This document shows, piece after piece, positions 32,668 to 36,898 of a stretch of DNA of 36,898 nucleotides. How positions within the stretch are numbered: position 1 is the first letter of the stretch; every line of letters begins with the position of its first letter. A program made the translations under genes and the position numbers. Below the pieces are notes generated by a model. That model was not told the origin of the DNA. It did not search any database and saw only the letters and a list, made by a program, of their open reading frames with translations. The DNA comes from an uncultured Synergistales bacterium (GTDB taxonomy: Bacteria; Synergistota; Synergistia; Synergistales; Aminobacteriaceae): contig CAJODZ010000011.1 in NCBI GenBank assembly GCA_905233645.1, positions 1 to 36,898 on the forward strand. The letters run 5' to 3'.

Positions 32668-34032
32668 TTAGAAATTAAAATAAATAAATGGGTTGTAACT
32701 TGAGCCGACGACTTCAGCAATCGAAATTAACGTAAGTAAAATTAAAACCGCTTTTTCGAGCCATAAACATTTATATTTTGTAAGAATGCTTTTTAATTTC
32801 GGGACAACTGGGAAAATTCCGATTAACGCAAAAATTAAAACTACCCATGTATTTTTTACATAATCAAAAAACGCGTAGTCATAAAATGAATTTCCGGCCA
32901 AGCCTAACATTGATGAAATATATTTTGCACCAGCACCGACACTTTCAGATTTAAAAAATACCCACGCGAAAATTACTACTAGCATCGTATAAATATGCGA
33001 TTTGATTTTCGGAAACGCTTTTTCAAAAATCAGGAACGCGAAATAAATCAGTCCCCATAAAATAAATGTCCAATTCGCACCGTGCCAAATTCCCGTTAAA
33101 AGCCAGACCGTGAAAATATTAAAAATATGCTTCAACGCACTAACACGGCTGCCGCCCATTGGTATATAAACATAATCCCTAAACCATGTGCTTAACGAAA
33201 TATGCCACCTGTGCCAAAAATCACGAACATTTACGGCCATGTACGGATAATTAAAATTCTCTTTGAAGTGAAATCCAAACATTAAGCCAAGTCCAATCGC
33301 CATATCTGAATAACCGGAAAAATCAAAATATATCTGTCCAGTGTATGCTAACGCTCCGAGCCATGCTAATAACACCGAAGGATTTTGAATGTAGCCGAAT
33401 ACGTTATCTGAAATTTGAGCTAAAAAATTCGCGATTAAAACTTTTTTAGCAAGTCCGTAAATAAAACGTTCAACTCCGTCAGAAAATTCGCTCACGTTTT
33501 CAACACGATAATCAATTTCACGTTCAACATCACCGTAACGAACAATCGGGCCAGCTATTAACTGCGGAAATAACGAAATGTACAACGCAACGTCTAAAGG
33601 ATTTTTGCGCGCTTTTGATTTTTCGTAATAAATATCAAAAATATATGACATCATTTGAAACGTGAAAAATGATATTCCGATTGGCAGCGGGATTTTTTCA
33701 GACATTAAGCTAACGCCGGTTAAATCAAAAATTATTTCGGACAGGAATGACGCATATTTATAAACTGTTAAAATTCCAACGTCTAAAATAATCGCAAGCA
33801 TCATAAAAAATTTTTTATACGCGCCTTTTATGAACAACGCTAAAAAATAATTTACAAAAACAGACGCAAGCATTATAAAAACAAAAATCGGTTCGCCCCA
33901 TGCGTAAAACATCAGGCTGAAAAGCAACAGGACTAAATTTTTAAGAGAACGTTTGTGAAAAGTTAGACCGTAATAAAAAATTAACAGTCCGGGCAAAAAT
34001 AAAAACAAAAACACCGTTGATGAGAAGACCAT
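32668..34032 (-). CDS. MBOAT-family O-acyltransferase
   Basis: An integral membrane acyltransferase (PatA/AlgI/DltB type) of about 454 residues that passes acetyl or other acyl groups across the membrane for modification of a surface polymer. Signatures are MVFSSTVFLFLFLPGLL at the N-terminus, PLIAGPIVRY-like LIAGPIVRYGDVE, FSGYSDMAIGLG, VRDFWHRWHISLSTWFRDYVY and the catalytic His in TGIWHGANWTF. The start is ATG 34032 because GGGAGG lies 11 nt upstream and this is the family's usual N-terminus; the frame runs open to 34065 but without a ribosome-binding site. Its promoter and a 7-bp repeat array lie at 34139-34249. The acyl acceptor is unknown. Confidence 0.92.
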   Translation of the reverse strand: MVFSSTVFLFLFLPGLLIFYYGLTFHKRSLKNLVLLLFSLMFYAWGEPIFVFIMLASVFVNYFLALFIKGAYKKFFMMLAIILDVGILTVYKYASFLSEIIFDLTGVSLMSEKIPLPIGISFFTFQMMSYIFDIYYEKSKARKNPLDVALYISLFPQLIAGPIVRYGDVEREIDYRVENVSEFSDGVERFIYGLAKKVLIANFLAQISDNVFGYIQNPSVLLAWLGALAYTGQIYFDFSGYSDMAIGLGLMFGFHFKENFNYPYMAVNVRDFWHRWHISLSTWFRDYVYIPMGGSRVSALKHIFNIFTVWLLTGIWHGANWTFILWGLIYFAFLIFEKAFPKIKSHIYTMLVVIFAWVFFKSESVGAGAKYISSMLGLAGNSFYDYAFFDYVKNTWVVLIFALIGIFPVVPKLKSILTKYKCLWLEKAVLILLTLISIAEVVGSSYNPFIYFNF

Positions 34033-34138
34033 TCTTAAAACAGCCTCCCATTCGCCAAAACACAACGGACATAGCTAAAAACTAAATAATACTGTGGTTG
34101 TAAGTGTGTTAATAAACCTAATTTAGAGCGCAGTATAC

Positions 34139-34221
34139 GAAGATAGAAGATAGAAGATAGAAGATAGAAGATAGAAGATAGAAGATAGAAGATAGAAGAT
34201 AGAAGATAGAAGATAGAAGAT
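34139..34221 (-). repeat. Tandem heptanucleotide array, 11.9 copies of GAAGATA
   Basis: Eighty-three bases of perfect GAAGATA (TATCTTC on the minus strand): eleven full copies and six of seven bases of a twelfth. On the minus strand it starts at the end of a TATAAT box and lies 107 nt before the MBOAT start, so it forms the first part of the transcribed leader. No frame of the minus-strand repeat contains a stop. Confidence 0.95.
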
Positions 34222-34249
34222 TATAGCGACATTTTAACAAATTTGTCAA
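34220..34249 (-). promoter_or_regulatory. Consensus sigma-70 promoter of the MBOAT operon, abutting the repeats
   Basis: On the minus strand a perfect TTGACA (34249-34244) and a perfect TATAAT (34225-34220) are 18 bp apart. The start point would lie inside the heptamer array. The remaining 34250-34361 up to queA shows no other element I can defend. Confidence 0.8.
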
Positions 34250-34361
34250 GCCTACTTTCGATGAATTTTTGTTGCGTCCCAATTATATAACAAACTTTCA
34301 AAAATCGGCCATGCTTTAAATTTTGATATTTTCAGCTCTCAATCCCAAAATGTTTTATACC

Positions 34362-35465
34362 TCACATCAAAAACATCGCGTCACCAAATGAGAAAAAACG
34401 CCAATTATTTTTTATAGCGCGTTCGTAAATTTTTAATAGTTCGTCTAAAATTTTTGCTTGCTGTTCATGATTTTCAGCACGCGATTTAAAACCTGCAAAC
34501 GCCGACACAAGCATTATTAAAGAGCTTTTCGGTAAATGGAAATTTGTAATTAAACCGTCAATAATTTTAAATTCATAACCAGGATAAATAAATAAATTCG
34601 TGTCTTTCGCGCCGCTATTGATTTTGTTCATGCTCACGGCAAAACTTTCAAGAGTTCGCGCCGCAGTCGTTCCTGAAGCAATAATTCTTTTACCCTGTGC
34701 TTTATATTCGTTAATTATTTTTGCGGTCTCGTCTGGAATTTCGCAATACTCACTGTGAATTTCGTGCTGTCTTATATCTTGTACTTGCACCGGCCTAAAA
34801 GTCCCTAAACCTACATGCAAAGTTACATACGCGATTTTGACACCGAAATTTTTAATTTGCGTTAATAAATCTTCCGTAAAATGTAAACTTGCTGTCGGTG
34901 CTGCCACTGAACCAGAATTTTTAGCAAACACCGTTTGATACGCAGCTTTTAATTTGTCATCGGGCTTTATATACGGCGGCAAAGGTACATGACCATTCTC
35001 ATCAAGAAAATTTAAAAACTCTTCGCGCGATAAAAAATTCCCGAAAGCAATTTTTTTAATGCCTCCGGGCTGTTCACTTAAAATTTTTATTTCATGGCCG
35101 GCAATTTTTATAATATTTCCTGCGTGAAATTTTCTGGCCGGTCTGAGTAACGCTTCCCATTCTGAAAAATCGTTATTCGCATCTTCACACGGCTTTAATA
35201 AAAAAATTTCTGATTGACCGCCGCCCGAACGTTTAAAATTTATTCGCGCCGGAATTACACGAGTGTTATTTAAAATCAATAAATCATCGGGGTTTAAAAA
35301 ATTTATTATGTCACGAAATTTATTATTAAAAATTGGCTCTGCTCCCTTTGAAATTTGCCAAACTAATAAATTTGAACTATCACGCGGATTAGCTGGAGTT
35401 TGGGCAATTCTTTCAGGGGGTAATTCGTAGTCGTATGAGTTTAAATCAAAAATATCACGCATCAT
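34362..35465 (-). CDS. queA: S-adenosylmethionine:tRNA ribosyltransferase-isomerase QueA
   Basis: A 367-residue enzyme that transfers the ribosyl part of SAM to 7-aminomethyl-7-deazaguanine in tRNA, giving epoxyqueuosine. Family motifs are YELPPERIAQTPANPRDSS at the N-terminus, ILNNTRVIPAR, LHFTEDLL, HVGLGTFRPVQ, HSEYCEIP, SGTTAARTLES and TNFHLPKSSLIMLVSAF. Slightly longer than the usual 340-345 residues. Its ATG overlaps the stop codon of the SpoIID-like gene by 4 nt, so the two are translationally coupled. No other queuosine gene is present in the window. Confidence 0.95.
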   Translation of the reverse strand: MMRDIFDLNSYDYELPPERIAQTPANPRDSSNLLVWQISKGAEPIFNNKFRDIINFLNPDDLLILNNTRVIPARINFKRSGGGQSEIFLLKPCEDANNDFSEWEALLRPARKFHAGNIIKIAGHEIKILSEQPGGIKKIAFGNFLSREEFLNFLDENGHVPLPPYIKPDDKLKAAYQTVFAKNSGSVAAPTASLHFTEDLLTQIKNFGVKIAYVTLHVGLGTFRPVQVQDIRQHEIHSEYCEIPDETAKIINEYKAQGKRIIASGTTAARTLESFAVSMNKINSGAKDTNLFIYPGYEFKIIDGLITNFHLPKSSLIMLVSAFAGFKSRAENHEQQAKILDELLKIYERAIKNNWRFFSFGDAMFLM

Positions 35466-36871
35466 TTGAATTTTCTAATAGCTGTGCCTGGATAATAATG
35501 CATTAAAATTTTTTCAGCCGTCCAGCCTTGACGCGCCATTTCTAACATACCCCATTGACTTAAACCGACACCATGCCCCCAGCCTTTACCGTAGAAGACG
35601 AAATTTTTCCCCGATTTTTCGACTTCAAAGCCAAAACGGTGAGCAGATTTATTATTTTGATTGTCATCCTCACTTGCAGTTTTTATATTCGCTCTTGAAA
35701 TTCCGATTGAATAATATTGTTTTTGCGTGTCTGGATTTGTGAGCATGTCTATTAACTCATCAGTCGTAAAAACTCCGTCCGCTGTCATCTTTGCTAATAA
35801 TTGCTCTTCGTCCAAAGTCATAGAATTTAAATCGCGGCTTGAACGTTTTTTGTTAGCTGATTTTGAATTTGAAGACGCTTGTAAATTTTCAGCTCCAGCA
35901 GAAGAGACCAGCATTGTGCTTTTAAAATTTCTTGCCCCGATTGACGAACGGAACTGCGCAGCCTTTATAACTTCTTCACCGCGCGAGCCAATAACTTTTA
36001 AATTTACGGCACGGCCTCCGTTATCTATTTCAAAAACCTGAACGCTGATTATATTTCCTACGTCATGGCCGGTAATTTTTTTAACAGCACTTTGAATTTT
36101 TGACGACGCAATTTTTACATTCCAATTTGAAACGGGCGATTTATATTCAACAGCTTCAGGCACTCCCATTAAATACGGATAATTTTGACCCCAAACATCA
36201 GCGATATTAGCCGTGTGTCCTCCGGAATCCGAATGGAAGGGTGTGAAAGCTATTGTGTTTTGGTACGTAATTATTTGATTGCGTGTACTTGCTACGGCGT
36301 TATTAGATTTTGCAGTCTCAACGCCAGCACCGCTGTAAACTTGGTCAGCGTCAGTATCTACAACATCATAACCGCGTTCAGCTCTGCTCATGCTCCTATG
36401 TAAAGCGTAAGTTCTTGCGATAATTGCCTGAGCGCGTAAAGCTTCTGTGTCCCATGTGGCTCCAACTTCCGCAGGCAAAACTCCGCATAAATATTTTTCA
36501 ACGTCAAGAACATTTAATAACATCGCGCTATGCGGAATTAAAAACGCTCCGCGATAAGTGTGCTTATTAAATTTTAAGAGGCCGTTTTCAGAAATAAATT
36601 TAACAGGCAGATTAAACTCATGCTCCGAAATTTTTAGCTGGCCGTTTGAAACTATGACCTTCGCGCTGTCCCCTAAATTTGCCGTATTGCCGTCAGCATC
36701 AGTCATGAATAAATTACCCTTTGTTGAGCCTATCGTGTATGAACCAGCATTTGAAAGCCTAACGTAAATATCGCGCGCTTCCAGAATTTTCACAGGCATA
36801 AATATAAAAATAATGACCCATAAAATTTTTAACAGGCCAAATTTTTTATTAAAACTTTTTATAAAAATCAC
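35462..36871 (-). CDS. SpoIID/LytB domain protein
   Basis: A 469-residue exported protein. It has a hydrophobic signal or anchor at about 12-32, then a SpoIID domain with EKYLCGVLPAEVGATWDTEALRAQAI, ARTYAL, VYSGAGVE, HSDSGGHT and, at the end, GKGWGHGVGLSQWGM and LMHYYPGT. SpoIID cleaves glycan strands that lack stem peptides during sporulation; homologues in non-sporulating diderms are general wall or septal glycan enzymes. A segment at about 325-415, rich in Ser/Lys and charged residues, interrupts the domain before the GWGHG motif. The start is a GTG with AAGGGA very close; a gene end further upstream could not be checked because the window ends 27 nt later. Confidence 0.88.
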   Translation of the reverse strand: MIFIKSFNKKFGLLKILWVIIFIFMPVKILEARDIYVRLSNAGSYTIGSTKGNLFMTDADGNTANLGDSAKVIVSNGQLKISEHEFNLPVKFISENGLLKFNKHTYRGAFLIPHSAMLLNVLDVEKYLCGVLPAEVGATWDTEALRAQAIIARTYALHRSMSRAERGYDVVDTDADQVYSGAGVETAKSNNAVASTRNQIITYQNTIAFTPFHSDSGGHTANIADVWGQNYPYLMGVPEAVEYKSPVSNWNVKIASSKIQSAVKKITGHDVGNIISVQVFEIDNGGRAVNLKVIGSRGEEVIKAAQFRSSIGARNFKSTMLVSSAGAENLQASSNSKSANKKRSSRDLNSMTLDEEQLLAKMTADGVFTTDELIDMLTNPDTQKQYYSIGISRANIKTASEDDNQNNKSAHRFGFEVEKSGKNFVFYGKGWGHGVGLSQWGMLEMARQGWTAEKILMHYYPGTAIRKFK

Positions 36872-36898
36872 ATCCCTTGTTGTAATCCGGCTATTGCA

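Noticed and set aside
32641-34260. Direct involvement of DltB/DltD and teichoic acid
   Set aside because: MBOAT and DHHW proteins resemble DltB/DltD, but dltA and dltC are absent and the phylum has an outer membrane.

Overview
The window most likely comes from a low-GC member of the Synergistota, a didermic anaerobic phylum. The best evidence is the C-terminus encoded near 15015-15110: a Gly/Ser-rich stretch with a GGCN motif, a hydrophobic helix and the basic tail KKKH, which matches the Synergist-CTERM sorting signal. The AT-rich codon use, a B. subtilis-like fliJ-motE/ylxF-fliK-flgD-flgE gene order, and the TRAP transporter with carboxylate-type catabolic genes are consistent with this. 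I see no rRNA, tRNA, IS element, CRISPR array or phage gene.

Layout. 1-2037 (minus): cstA followed by a small HMA metal-binding protein, plus the promoter and leader of a gene beyond the left edge. 2188-4177 (plus): an Asp/Glu racemase-family protein and a Wzz-type chain-length protein without a kinase domain. 4318-7336 (plus): cysK, a GT8 glycosyltransferase and cysE; the glycosyltransferase begins in ten perfect copies of a 7-bp repeat. 7513-8709: a CPA2 antiporter. 8774-14879: fliJ, a lytic transglycosylase, motE/ylxF, fliK, flgD and flgE. 15015-22048 (minus): one very large surface protein (signal peptide, beta-helix, Ig-like repeats, leucine-rich repeats, Synergist-CTERM), now split into two frames by what looks like a 58-nt deletion. 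22049-22562: a long leader, a strong promoter and a candidate 37-codon gene. 22563-23939: a stand-alone TrpB2. 24286-31223 (minus): an AroE-family dehydrogenase, a frameshifted TIM-barrel isomerase/epimerase, an HMG-CoA-lyase-like enzyme, DctQ, DctM and two DctP paralogues. 31363-34032 (minus): an MBOAT acyltransferase and a DHHW/AlgX-like partner, preceded by a second 7-bp repeat array. 34362-36871 (minus): queA and a SpoIID/LytB protein.

The common theme is a variable cell surface. Two different heptanucleotide arrays sit at the 5' ends of two surface-glycan functions (GT8 transferase; O-acyltransferase). In both cases the array starts within a few bases of a -10-like hexamer preceded by a perfect TTGACA. 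At the GT8 gene, the ATG with the best ribosome-binding site is out of frame at ten copies and would be in frame at nine or twelve, which is the arithmetic of an on/off phase-variable switch. The giant surface protein between them is also interrupted, so that the secreted part is separated from its C-terminal sorting signal. The other notable unit is the catabolic operon, whose AroE-like enzyme keeps the catalytic residues but has changed substrate-contact positions.
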